Of a stretch of 64,000 nucleotides of DNA, positions 9,273 to 17,543 are shown piece after piece; position 1 is the first letter of the stretch; every line of letters starts with the position of its first letter. Origin of the DNA: Bacteroidales bacterium. GTDB lineage: Bacteria; Bacteroidota; Bacteroidia; Bacteroidales; F082. The position numbers and the translations under genes are program-made. The notes beneath the pieces were generated by a model. It was not told the origin of the DNA. It did not search any database and was given only the letters and a program-made list of their open reading frames with translations. Location: NCBI GenBank assembly GCA_017427985.1, contig JAFRRS010000023.1, positions 310,001 through 374,000 of the forward strand, in the 5' to 3' direction.

Positions 9273-10370
9273 TCACAACTTTTGATAACGTTTTCCAGGA
9301 AGAGCCGTAAGGACGCCGTCAAACTCGAGCGACAGCAGCACCGACGCGATTTTTGAAGGCGACAAATCAGTCCCGACGATGATATCGTCAAGGTGAACGA
9401 GGTTGTTACCAGCAAACACGTCCATCACTTTCTGTTCATCCTCGCTGAAATCGCGAAACATTCGCAACTGCTTGGGTATCACTTTGTTATCGACATCCCA
9501 TCGCATCACGTAACGAATGTCGGCGGCTGTCGTCAGCAAGTTGGCTTTGTTTATCTTGATGAGTTGGTTGCAGCCCTCACTGTATATGTCGCCAACTCTT
9601 CCTGGGATAGCGAACACCTCACGGTCATAAGAGTTAGCAATCTCCGCCGTTATCATCGCCCCGCCCTTCACGGCGCTTTCGACGACAACAAGGCAGTCGA
9701 CCATTCCCGCAACGATCCTGTTTCTTTTCGGAAAGTTTTCCTTATCTGGCTTTGTTCCGCTTACAAATTCTGTTAAAACACCTCCTTTCTCTAACATGTT
9801 AATTGACAATTTCCTGTTTTCCGCCGGATAAATAGTTTGCATCCCGTGTCCCAGCACGCCCACAGTAGCAAGGTCATATTTTAGAGCGGCTCTGTGCGCC
9901 ACGGAGTCGACTCCATAGGCAAGGCCGCTGATTATCAGCACGTTATCAGACGACAAATCCTCAATAATCTTTTCTGCGACATATCTTCCATAGTCCGTAA
10001 CATTGCGCGTCCCGACAACGCCGACAACCTTTGAAACGTTGAGGTCGGCGGCACCTTTATAATAAAGCATCATCGGGCTGTCGTGGCAATGCTGAAGCCG
10101 TTTCGGATAGTCCTGATCAAGATAAAACAACGCTTTGATGCCATTCTTATCAATGAAACACATCTCCTCCTCCGCCCTTTTCATAACATCTTGATTTACA
10201 ATACTTTTAATAGTAAAATCCCCCACTCCAGGAATCTGCGACAAAGCTTTTTTCTTCTCACAAAAAACAGCCTCGGCGCCTCCGCAGTAAGCGACCAACT
10301 TCTTACCGTTAACATCTCCTATTCCAGGGACAAGCGTAAGAGCGATTTCATATAGTTTTTGATTTGTCAT
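9273..10370 (-). CDS. dprA: DNA-processing protein DprA/Smf
   Basis: This is a 365-residue protein. An N-terminal HhH-like region (VPGIGDVNGKKLVAYCGG) is followed by the Rossmann-like DprA domain with VVGTRNVTDYGR, ISGLAYGVDSVAHRAAL and FPKRNRIVAGM. A C-terminal winged-helix-like segment (IIVGTDLSPSKIASVLLSLE) follows. DprA binds incoming single-stranded DNA and loads RecA during natural transformation. The size and domain order are those of full-length family members. It is transcribed from its own promoter, divergent from the glycosyltransferase gene. Confidence 0.94.
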   Translation of the reverse strand: MTNQKLYEIALTLVPGIGDVNGKKLVAYCGGAEAVFCEKKKALSQIPGVGDFTIKSIVNQDVMKRAEEEMCFIDKNGIKALFYLDQDYPKRLQHCHDSPMMLYYKGAADLNVSKVVGVVGTRNVTDYGRYVAEKIIEDLSSDNVLIISGLAYGVDSVAHRAALKYDLATVGVLGHGMQTIYPAENRKLSINMLEKGGVLTEFVSGTKPDKENFPKRNRIVAGMVDCLVVVESAVKGGAMITAEIANSYDREVFAIPGRVGDIYSEGCNQLIKINKANLLTTAADIRYVMRWDVDNKVIPKQLRMFRDFSEDEQKVMDVFAGNNLVHLDDIIVGTDLSPSKIASVLLSLEFDGVLTALPGKRYQKL

Positions 10371-10374
10371 GCCG

Positions 10375-10404
10375 CAAAATTACAAATTATTTTGATACGC
10401 ACAA
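10375..10404 (-). promoter_or_regulatory. dprA promoter
   Basis: The minus-strand TAATTTTG box (10382-10375) is preceded by TTG with a 19-base spacer, a near-ideal Bacteroidota promoter. The box lies only 5-12 bases from the ATG, so the transcript would have almost no leader. Confidence 0.65.
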
Positions 10405-10474
10405 CATTGATTTTCAAAAAATTATGTTAAAATTTTTTAACAATTACAAAAGAGCACACTATTGAAATTTTTAT

Positions 10475-10482
10475 TATATTTG
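10475..10482 (+). promoter_or_regulatory. Promoter -7 box for the glycosyltransferase gene
   Basis: TATATTTG fits TAnnTTTG. It is 15 bases upstream of the proposed TTG start codon, so the mRNA leader would be a few bases at most. Confidence 0.55.
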
Positions 10483-10496
10483 CAAAAAATATTTTT

Positions 10497-11588
10497 TTGG
10501 GAAAGAATATTCTGATATGTCCATTAGACTGGGGATTAGGTCATGCAACCCGTTGTGTGCCAATCATTAGAGCCTTGAGCAACCAAGGTCACAGGGTGAT
10601 TATTGCCGCCGACCAAGGTCCTCTTGCGTTTCTGCAAAGGGCGTTTCCCGACATGGAGTTCATCAAGTTTCCAGGATTCATGCCGACATATAGCAGAAGC
10701 AACACCCAGGTTTTCAAGATGGCGGCGTCATTCCCGATAGCGTTAAGATGGTTTAAAAGAGACCACAAAACCATCGAGTCGATTGTGAAAAGCTATGGCA
10801 TAGACGTTGTGATTTCCGACAACCGTTTTGGCTGCTGGAGCAAGCATGTCCACTCGGTTTTCATCACGCATCAGCTTCATATTCAAATACCTAAGGTATG
10901 GAGATGGACAAAGCCGATAATCAGCGTTTTCAACAACAGCTACATCAAAAAATACGATGAGTTGTGGATTCCAGACGAGGAAAACGCGCCTTCACTGGCA
11001 GGCGAACTTTCACATCCCACAGACGTAAAAATCCCGACATCGTACATTGGAAATTTAAGCCGTTTTAAATCAGATTATCAACATCATACGGAAAAAGACA
11101 ACAAATATCTCGTGATTCTCTCGGGACCGGAACCGCAAAGATCGATGTTTGAAGACATCGTTATAAAACAAGCGAGAGAAACCAAAGACAACGTATTGAT
11201 ACTCAGGGCAAAACCTGATTCTCACGATTTATTGGGCGATGTACCTGAAAACGTCAGCGTTTTCAATCATGTGGACGACGAGATGTTTGTGAAACTGGTC
11301 GAAAGCGCGGAAAACATCATCTGCCGCGGAGGTTATTCATCGCTCATGGATCTCGTGCGACTTGGCAGAAACGCCCATCTCGTGCCCACGCCAGGACAGA
11401 CGGAGCAGGAATATCTGGCAAGGCATCTCAGTAAAATTGGATATTTCAACTGGTGCAAACAGTCTGATTTTCAATTAGATAAAGTCAGAGTACCAGATGT
11501 TTCGATAAGAGAAAAATACAGAGACAACGAAAATAAAATTGAAGATTTCATTCAGAATTGGAGTAAAAACTTATCTAACAAATCTTAA
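10497..11588 (+). CDS. MurG/GT28-like glycosyltransferase
   Basis: This is a 363-residue GT-B-fold protein. The N-terminus (NILICPLDWGLGHATRCVPI) has the Gly-His nucleotide-sugar transferase signature. The C-terminal domain has LSGPEPQRSMFE and the acceptor/donor loop ICRGGYSSLMDLVRLGRNAHLVPTPGQTEQE typical of GT28 enzymes. The only plausible start is the TTG at 10497, because the next in-frame Met is about 60 residues in and the conserved N-terminus would be lost. The substrate is unknown. It is followed 14 bases later by lgt, so they are probably co-transcribed. Confidence 0.78.
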   Translation: MGKNILICPLDWGLGHATRCVPIIRALSNQGHRVIIAADQGPLAFLQRAFPDMEFIKFPGFMPTYSRSNTQVFKMAASFPIALRWFKRDHKTIESIVKSYGIDVVISDNRFGCWSKHVHSVFITHQLHIQIPKVWRWTKPIISVFNNSYIKKYDELWIPDEENAPSLAGELSHPTDVKIPTSYIGNLSRFKSDYQHHTEKDNKYLVILSGPEPQRSMFEDIVIKQARETKDNVLILRAKPDSHDLLGDVPENVSVFNHVDDEMFVKLVESAENIICRGGYSSLMDLVRLGRNAHLVPTPGQTEQEYLARHLSKIGYFNWCKQSDFQLDKVRVPDVSIREKYRDNENKIEDFIQNWSKNLSNKS

Positions 11589-11602
11589 AAATTATTAACA
11601 TC

Positions 11603-12436
11603 ATGATATTGAATTCTGTTGTTTGGGACGTAAACCCGTATATTTTCACGTTTCCGGAGAAGTTTCCGTTGTTAGGCGGAAGACCAGTGGCTTGGTACGG
11701 ACTGCTTTGGGCGATGGTTTTTGTCGTCGGTTATTATGTCATGCGGAAAGTCTACCGCAAAGAAGGACTCAGCGACGAGCTTCTTGACAAACTGACGATG
11801 TATATGCTGATTGCAAGCGTCGTGGGCGCCAGACTTGGACATTGCCTTTTTTACGAACCCGAGTATTATCTATCAAACCCGGTAAAATTCCTTTACATCT
11901 GGGAAGGCGGCCTCGCCAGTCACGGAGGTGCCATTGGAATACTTCTCGGACTGCTGCTTTATTCGAAAAAAACAAAGATTTTATACCTTCACATCCTTGA
12001 TTTGATTGTCATTCCCGTTGCAATCGGCGGGGCTTTCATCCGATTGGGAAACCTTATGAATTCTGAGATTTACGGTTGCGAGACAACATTGCCGTGGGGA
12101 TTCAAATTCGTCCGCGACTGGGCTCCAGGCACACCCATCGACGTGATTCCTGCCTGCCATCCTACACAAATCTACGAGGCACTCGTCTGCGTCGCTGTTT
12201 TTGCTGTCTTGATGTATCTGTTTTTCAAAAAAGACTGTGCCAAAAACCGTCCCGGATTCCTGTTCGGGCTTTTCTGCACTATGGTTTTCGGCTCAAGAAT
12301 ACTCATTGAGTTCATCAAACTGCCACAAGTGGAATTTGAGAACTCAATGGTACTTGATATGGGACAATGGTTAAGTATCCCGTTTGTTATTATTGGAATC
12401 TATTTTTTAGTTAGAGGTAAGGCAAAAAACAGTTAA
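11603..12436 (+). CDS. lgt: Prolipoprotein diacylglyceryl transferase
   Basis: This is a 277-residue integral membrane enzyme with about seven hydrophobic segments. The conserved blocks EGGLASHGGAIGILLGLL and IRLGNLMNSEIYG are the Lgt signatures. It transfers diacylglycerol from phosphatidylglycerol to the lipobox Cys of lipoproteins, the first step of lipoprotein maturation. Its 3' end overlaps the convergent DUF2723 gene by 26 bases. Confidence 0.95.
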   Translation: MILNSVVWDVNPYIFTFPEKFPLLGGRPVAWYGLLWAMVFVVGYYVMRKVYRKEGLSDELLDKLTMYMLIASVVGARLGHCLFYEPEYYLSNPVKFLYIWEGGLASHGGAIGILLGLLLYSKKTKILYLHILDLIVIPVAIGGAFIRLGNLMNSEIYGCETTLPWGFKFVRDWAPGTPIDVIPACHPTQIYEALVCVAVFAVLMYLFFKKDCAKNRPGFLFGLFCTMVFGSRILIEFIKLPQVEFENSMVLDMGQWLSIPFVIIGIYFLVRGKAKNS

Positions 12437-15400
12437 GATAATCATCAACCAACTTGTTTAGCTCATCCTGAATCTCATAGCGTTTGTTGCGTTTCGCGTT
12501 GTCAGCCATAGTGTTGACAAGCGAAAGGTCATCATGGATGGCATCCTTGTAATACTCAATGAACTTAGGTTTGAGATTCTTGTAATAATTAAGATTCTCC
12601 ACTGCGTTTGCCGCGATTTTTTTCAGAACCGCATCGCCTTTCTCCATTGCGCCGGCGCGATAATAAATCTCAGGGAAATATCCTTCATAGTAGAAAGCGT
12701 ACGGCAACTTTTCGTTCGGGAAGAACTCCTGGCATTTGTCGAGAACCGTAATTGCCTCTTCATATCTCTCACGGTTGACGAGAGCCTGTGCCAGACGCAT
12801 GTAAGCCATTTTCACGAAAGTGATGTTGCGTAAACTTTCAGGGTCGACAGTCACATCAGGATCATTGAGATTGCCCCAGCGCGTCTTGTTGACGAGGAGG
12901 TCGTATGAGCCGTCGATAAACACGCCGCCTGCACCTTTATAATATTCAGGTGCGAGAACCGGCATGAATCGATGCGCCAAACCTTCCTGATGCAGATATT
13001 TGTCGATGCCGAGGATGTTGGAGATGTCGTTCAAGCTGGTGAAATAGACACATCTCTCCCAATTGTTGGTCGCCATGAAATCGAGGAGCATCAGCTCGTT
13101 TTTAATCAGATAATCCACCTTGTCGGGGATTGTCCAGACGATTTCATCGACGATCTGGTCTTTCATGCTTTCAGGAACGATGCCGTTTGCCACCACTTTC
13201 TCCTTGTCGACGGTGATTTTCAGCTTCCTTGTCGGGAAATAATCCACTTTCTCGCCCATTCCGTTGGTGCCTTTGGTGCGCGGGTTGTCGCTTTTCACAA
13301 ACTCGATGGCGTCTTTGAGCTCGACAGGACCTTCTATCACATTCTGAATCGAGACCTGCTCGTGAACTCCGTTGTCGTACTGCGACGGCGTGAGTGTAAG
13401 AGGCATCTTCTCGGATTCGTAGATTTTACGTCCCATCTGATGCACATACCAATATCCTGACGAGAGCATGAAGTTACACACGCGGACATCGGTGCGATAG
13501 CCTTCAACCTCCTGGACATACCAAAGCGGGAAAGTGTCATTGTCACCACGCGTGAAAATCACAGCGTTTTCAGGCAGATTGGTGAGATAGTTCTTGCCCC
13601 AGTCGAGAGCCGAAGTCTTGCCTGAGCGGTTATGGCCTTCCCAACCTTGAGCCGCCATGAGAATCGGCACAAACAGACATGCAGCAGTGGCGATATACGC
13701 TGCAACATTCTGATTTTTAACAACTTTATTCAATCCTTCGATAACGCCAAGCACGCCGAAGCCCATCCATATCGCGAAAGCGTAGAAAGCGCCAGCGTAT
13801 GAATAGTCACGTTCACGAGGCTGGTATGGAGTCTGGTTGAGGTACATGATGATGGCTATACCTGTCATAAAGAAGAGCAGGAACACCACCCAGCAGTTTT
13901 TCGGGTCTTTTTTAAACTGATAGAACATGCCGACGAGACCAAGAATCAAAGGCAGGAAATAAAACTCGGTATGACTTGGATTCTGCATGCTTCTCGGCAG
14001 GTCTTTCTGGCTGCCAAGGCGCGGATTGTCAATGAAACCGATGCCGCTCACCCAGTTGCCGTGCTCGAGTTCGCCCTGTCCTTCCGTGTCGTTCTGACGA
14101 CCGACGAAGTTCCACATAAAATAACGCCAAAACATCCATCCACATTGATAATCAATGAAGTAACGGAGGTTTTGACCAAAAGTAGGAATCATCACACGTT
14201 CATTCGTGCCGTTTGGACGTTTCTGCGTGGTGATGCGCATCTTCGATTTGTCAATATAACGCTCGTAAGTGTTTGTAAATGTTTTCTTTGAGCCGTTCCA
14301 CATACGCGGGAAGAGCGTCATCACATTATCGTCATAGATATAATTTCCAGGATTCTTTGCAATCTCCACATATTTGCCTTTCTTGCGGTCCTTATAATAA
14401 ATAGGTGTACCCTCTTCCATGTCGTATGGCTTTGCAGTGTAATAAGGTCCGTAAACGAGAGGCCAGCTGCCGTATTGCTCACGTTTCAGGTATGAAAGCA
14501 TCGAGATGGCGTCTTTCGGCTCATTTTCATTGATAGGAGTGTTAGCGTTGGCACGGATTACCAGCATGAAGAATGACGAATAGCCGATAAGGATGAACAT
14601 AAACGAAAGGATTGCGGCATTCAAAACAGGTCTGTTAACCTTTGTAGTATACCATAATCCCAAGATTATCAATGCAATAATCAAAACAAAGTAGAAAATC
14701 GTTCCGAAGTTGAACGGCAGTCCGAGAGAGTTGACAAAGAACAGCTCGAATTTACCTGCGAGGGAAACGATTGCTGGAATCAGTATCACCTGTATGAAGC
14801 CCGTGAGAGCCACAGCGATGATGCCCGACCAGATGAAACCTTTCCAGGAGAATTTGTATTTCTTGAAATAGACAACATAGACAATTGCCGGTATTGCCAA
14901 CAAATTAAGGAGATGCACGCCGATTGAGAGTCCGATGATATAGGCGATGAGAATCAGCCAGCGGTAATGATTCGGCTCGTCAGCAACCTTTTCCCATTTG
15001 AGAATCGCCCAGAAAGTGACAGCGGTGAGGAACGACGACATGGCATAAACCTCGCCTTCCACGGCGTTGAACCAGAAAGAATCGGTGAAAGTGTAAGCCA
15101 ACGCGCCTATTGCCGACGCCGCAAGGATGGCAAACTCATTTTTCCAAATCTTCTGTGCAAGCATCGAAATTGACCAGAACAGGAACAAAATCGTGAGGCT
15201 GGAGCAGAGGCACGACATGATGTTTATCATCATTGCAACCTTGGTGACGTCACCGAAGGCAAACAAAGTGAAGAACCTGCCGATGAGCTGGAACAAAGGT
15301 GCTCCTGGCGGGTGTCCCACCTGAAGTTTAAATGCTGTTGAAATGTATTCACCGCAGTCCCACCAGCTTACAGTAGACTCCATGGTGAGGAAATAGACGA

Positions 15401-15458
15401 TTGTCGCGATGGCGAAAACGCACCATCCAACAATGTTGTTTAGCTTTTTAAAATCCAT
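12411..15458 (-). CDS. DUF2723 multi-pass membrane protein with C-terminal soluble/TPR region (putative protein glycosyltransferase)
   Basis: An ATG at 15458 gives 1015 residues (the longer reading uses a TTG in the leader). The first ~300 residues contain multiple membrane helices and the conserved start ESTVSWWDCGEYISTAFKL with HPPGAPLFQLIGR. This is the DUF2723 family, related to eukaryotic TMEM260 O-mannosyltransferases. A second hydrophobic stretch lies at about 490-600, and the last ~400 residues are soluble, with TPR-like helices near the end (RLAQALVNRERYEEAITVLDKC). In Bacteroidota the family is a candidate for protein O-glycosylation. Enzymatic activity here is inference. Confidence 0.82.
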   Translation of the reverse strand: MDFKKLNNIVGWCVFAIATIVYFLTMESTVSWWDCGEYISTAFKLQVGHPPGAPLFQLIGRFFTLFAFGDVTKVAMMINIMSCLCSSLTILFLFWSISMLAQKIWKNEFAILAASAIGALAYTFTDSFWFNAVEGEVYAMSSFLTAVTFWAILKWEKVADEPNHYRWLILIAYIIGLSIGVHLLNLLAIPAIVYVVYFKKYKFSWKGFIWSGIIAVALTGFIQVILIPAIVSLAGKFELFFVNSLGLPFNFGTIFYFVLIIALIILGLWYTTKVNRPVLNAAILSFMFILIGYSSFFMLVIRANANTPINENEPKDAISMLSYLKREQYGSWPLVYGPYYTAKPYDMEEGTPIYYKDRKKGKYVEIAKNPGNYIYDDNVMTLFPRMWNGSKKTFTNTYERYIDKSKMRITTQKRPNGTNERVMIPTFGQNLRYFIDYQCGWMFWRYFMWNFVGRQNDTEGQGELEHGNWVSGIGFIDNPRLGSQKDLPRSMQNPSHTEFYFLPLILGLVGMFYQFKKDPKNCWVVFLLFFMTGIAIIMYLNQTPYQPRERDYSYAGAFYAFAIWMGFGVLGVIEGLNKVVKNQNVAAYIATAACLFVPILMAAQGWEGHNRSGKTSALDWGKNYLTNLPENAVIFTRGDNDTFPLWYVQEVEGYRTDVRVCNFMLSSGYWYVHQMGRKIYESEKMPLTLTPSQYDNGVHEQVSIQNVIEGPVELKDAIEFVKSDNPRTKGTNGMGEKVDYFPTRKLKITVDKEKVVANGIVPESMKDQIVDEIVWTIPDKVDYLIKNELMLLDFMATNNWERCVYFTSLNDISNILGIDKYLHQEGLAHRFMPVLAPEYYKGAGGVFIDGSYDLLVNKTRWGNLNDPDVTVDPESLRNITFVKMAYMRLAQALVNRERYEEAITVLDKCQEFFPNEKLPYAFYYEGYFPEIYYRAGAMEKGDAVLKKIAANAVENLNYYKNLKPKFIEYYKDAIHDDLSLVNTMADNAKRNKRYEIQDELNKLVDDYLNCFLPYL

Positions 15459-15481
15459 TTTTCCGTTTTTCAATTAAACTG

Positions 15482-15489
15482 CAAAAATA
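15482..15489 (-). promoter_or_regulatory. Promoter -7 box for the DUF2723 gene
   Basis: TATTTTTG on the minus strand, 24 bases upstream of the ATG at 15458. It supports that start over the upstream TTG. Confidence 0.5.
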
Positions 15490-15570
15490 GTCAAAAATTG
15501 TTAATGAAATCCTTTTTTCTTGATTTAAAATATTTTTTTAACAAAAGTTATATCGTATTGAAAAAATGTG

Positions 15571-15578
15571 TATTTTTG
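15571..15578 (+). promoter_or_regulatory. Promoter -7 box for tRNA-Gln
   Basis: TATTTTTG followed by GCAC, 25 bases upstream of the tRNA. No ideal -33 element is obvious. Confidence 0.5.
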
Positions 15579-15602
15579 CACCCGCATTCAGAAATGGAAT
15601 GA

Positions 15603-15673
15603 TGTCGAGTGGTGTAATGGCAGCACTGCAGATTTTGGTTCTGCCTGTCAAGGTTCGAATCCTTGCTCGACAA
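15603..15673 (+). tRNA. tRNA-Gln (UUG anticodon)
   Basis: The 71-base sequence folds as a cloverleaf. The acceptor stem TGTCGAG pairs with CTCGACA, and the D-arm region has GTGGTGTAATGGCAGCAC. The anticodon stem GCAGA/TCTGC encloses the loop TTTTGGT, giving anticodon TTG (UUG). The T-arm is CAAGGTTCGAATCCTTG. The 3' CCA is not encoded. It lies immediately upstream of the rimP-nusA-infB genes. Confidence 0.95.
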
Positions 15674-15693
15674 CATAAGGAAAGAGATGAAGG

Positions 15694-15722
15694 CCTGCTA
15701 CGGAATGTAACAGGTTTTTTTA
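15694..15722 (+). terminator. Possible terminator/attenuator between tRNA-Gln and rimP
   Basis: CCTG-c-TAC-ggaat-GTA-a-CAGG forms a short interrupted hairpin followed by seven T. It could end the tRNA transcript or attenuate read-through into rimP, which starts 12 bases later and has no obvious promoter of its own. Confidence 0.55.
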
Positions 15723-15734
15723 TTGTAAAAGAAC

Positions 15735-16196
15735 ATGATAGCAAAAGAACAAATAATCAGTTTGGCGGAAGAAGCCATGAAAGACACGGACCGTTATGTC
15801 GTTAACGTGTTGATTAACAAGGACAATGTCATTGAGCTTTATCTCGATGCGGACAGCTCTGTGACCATCGACGACTGCGTGGCGGTGAGCAACTACATCA
15901 ACGAGCATCTCGACAGGGACGTTGAGGATTACGAGCTGAGCGTGTCGTCGGCAGGCATTGACGAGCCTCTTCTCAAGATGAGACAGTATAAAAAATACAT
16001 CGGCAAAGACCTCGTCATCACCGACAAGGAAGGCGTGAAAAAGATGTACAGATTACTGTCATTTGACGACTTAAATCTTGAAGTCGAGGAAGCCGAAGCC
16101 AAGAAATACGGCAAGCTGACGAAGATCATCTATCATGACGCTACAACATTGGAAATAAATAATTTAAAAGAAGTCAGACCATATATTAAATTTTAA
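15735..16196 (+). CDS. rimP: Ribosome maturation factor RimP
   Basis: This is a 153-residue protein of typical family length with the conserved core YVVNVLINKDNVIELYLDAD and YELSVSSAGIDEPL. It assists 30S subunit maturation. It is 1 base upstream of nusA, the classical rimP-nusA-infB arrangement. Confidence 0.93.
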   Translation: MIAKEQIISLAEEAMKDTDRYVVNVLINKDNVIELYLDADSSVTIDDCVAVSNYINEHLDRDVEDYELSVSSAGIDEPLLKMRQYKKYIGKDLVITDKEGVKKMYRLLSFDDLNLEVEEAEAKKYGKLTKIIYHDATTLEINNLKEVRPYIKF

Positions 16197-16197
16197 A

Positions 16198-17442
16198 ATG
16201 GACACACTTAACTTAATCGACACCTTCTCCGAATTTAAGGAGTTTAAGAACATCGACCGTGAGGCCATGATGCACATTCTGAGCGACGTGTTCAAGGCCA
16301 TGCTTGCCAAGAAATACGGCAGCGACGAGTATTTCGACATCATCGTCAACATCGACAAGGGCGACCTCGAGATTTACCACAACCGCACGGTTGTCGAGGA
16401 CGGCGCAGTCGAGGACGAGCTTGCAGAAATAGCATATTCCGACGCAATAAAAATCGAGCCGGATTTTGAAGTCGGTGACGATGTTGCTGAAGTCGTTGAC
16501 ATTCACAGCTTCGGCAGAAGAGAGATTTTGGCCATCCGTCAGAACCTCCAGACCAAGATCATGGAATATGAGAAAGAGAACATCTATCAGAAATACAAAG
16601 ACAAAGTCGGTGAAATCGTGAACGCCGAGGTCTCACAGGCATGGCGCAAGGAAATCATCGCCGTGGACGAGGACGGCATCGAGCTCATCCTGCCAAAAGC
16701 AGAGCAGATTCCTGCCGACATCTACAAGAAAGGCGAGAGCGTGCGCGCTATCGTGAAGAGCGTCGAGAACAAGAACGGCTCACCGGTCATCACATTGTCG
16801 AGGACATCTGAGATATTCCTGCAGCGTTTGTTCGAGCAGGAGGTTCCTGAGGTCTACGACGGTCTAATCACCATCAGAAAAATCGTCCGCGAGCCAGGTC
16901 AGAGAGCCAAGATCGCTGTCGAGTCATACGACGACAGAATCGACCCGGTTGGCGCATGTGTCGGTATGAAGGGCTCGCGCATCCACGGCATCGTGAGAGA
17001 GCTCCGCAACGAGAACATCGACGTCATCAACTTCACTACCAAGCCTGAGCTGTTCATCAGCAGAGCATTGAGCCCGGCGAAGATCACCTCCATCAACATC
17101 AACGAGGCCAAGAAACTCGCCGAGGTGTACATGGAGAACGACCAGGTCAGCCTCGCCATCGGCAAGGGCGGCTACAACATCAAACTCGCCGGAAAACTCA
17201 CAGGCTACGACATCGACGTTTACCGCAACTCTGACGAAGTCGACATGGAAGACGACGTCGACCTGAAGGAATTCAACGATGAAATCGACGACTGGATCAT
17301 CGATTCATTGAGAAGAATGGGCTGCGACACCGCAAAGAACGTCCTCGCCTACACACCTGAGGAGGTGGCATCACGCGCTGACCTTGAAATCGAGACAGTG
17401 AACGAGGTGTTCAAGATTTTGCAGGCGGAATTCGCAGAATAA
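16198..17442 (+). CDS. nusA: Transcription termination/antitermination factor NusA
   Basis: This is a 414-residue protein with an N-terminal RNA-polymerase-binding domain, an S1 domain at about 135-200, and two KH domains with the motifs GACVGMKGSRIHGI and AIGKGGYNIKLAGKLTGYDI. A short C-terminal helical segment (YTPEEVASRADLEIETVNEV) follows. It lacks the long acidic repeats of E. coli NusA, as is usual in this phylum. It modulates pausing, termination and antitermination. It is in an operon with rimP and infB. Confidence 0.95.
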   Translation: MDTLNLIDTFSEFKEFKNIDREAMMHILSDVFKAMLAKKYGSDEYFDIIVNIDKGDLEIYHNRTVVEDGAVEDELAEIAYSDAIKIEPDFEVGDDVAEVVDIHSFGRREILAIRQNLQTKIMEYEKENIYQKYKDKVGEIVNAEVSQAWRKEIIAVDEDGIELILPKAEQIPADIYKKGESVRAIVKSVENKNGSPVITLSRTSEIFLQRLFEQEVPEVYDGLITIRKIVREPGQRAKIAVESYDDRIDPVGACVGMKGSRIHGIVRELRNENIDVINFTTKPELFISRALSPAKITSININEAKKLAEVYMENDQVSLAIGKGGYNIKLAGKLTGYDIDVYRNSDEVDMEDDVDLKEFNDEIDDWIIDSLRRMGCDTAKNVLAYTPEEVASRADLEIETVNEVFKILQAEFAE

Positions 17443-17456
17443 TATACGTATTTCCC

Positions 17457-17484
17457 GTAGAGGGCAAGGCTGCCTTGCCCCAAC
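17457..17484. repeat. 28-bp dispersed palindrome, variant C
   Basis: GTAGA, then an 8-bp stem GGGCAAGG/CCTTGCCC with a CTG loop, then CAAC. It shares its length (28 bp) and GTAGAG left end with four other copies in the window (28396, 48054, 48390, 49085), although the inner stem differs. It lies in the 101-base nusA-infB gap and could also shape the mRNA there. Confidence 0.6.
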
Positions 17485-17543
17485 TGGTTGAGAAGAAAAA
17501 CGATATTTAGATTAGAAAAACAAACAACAAATTAAAAATTTTT

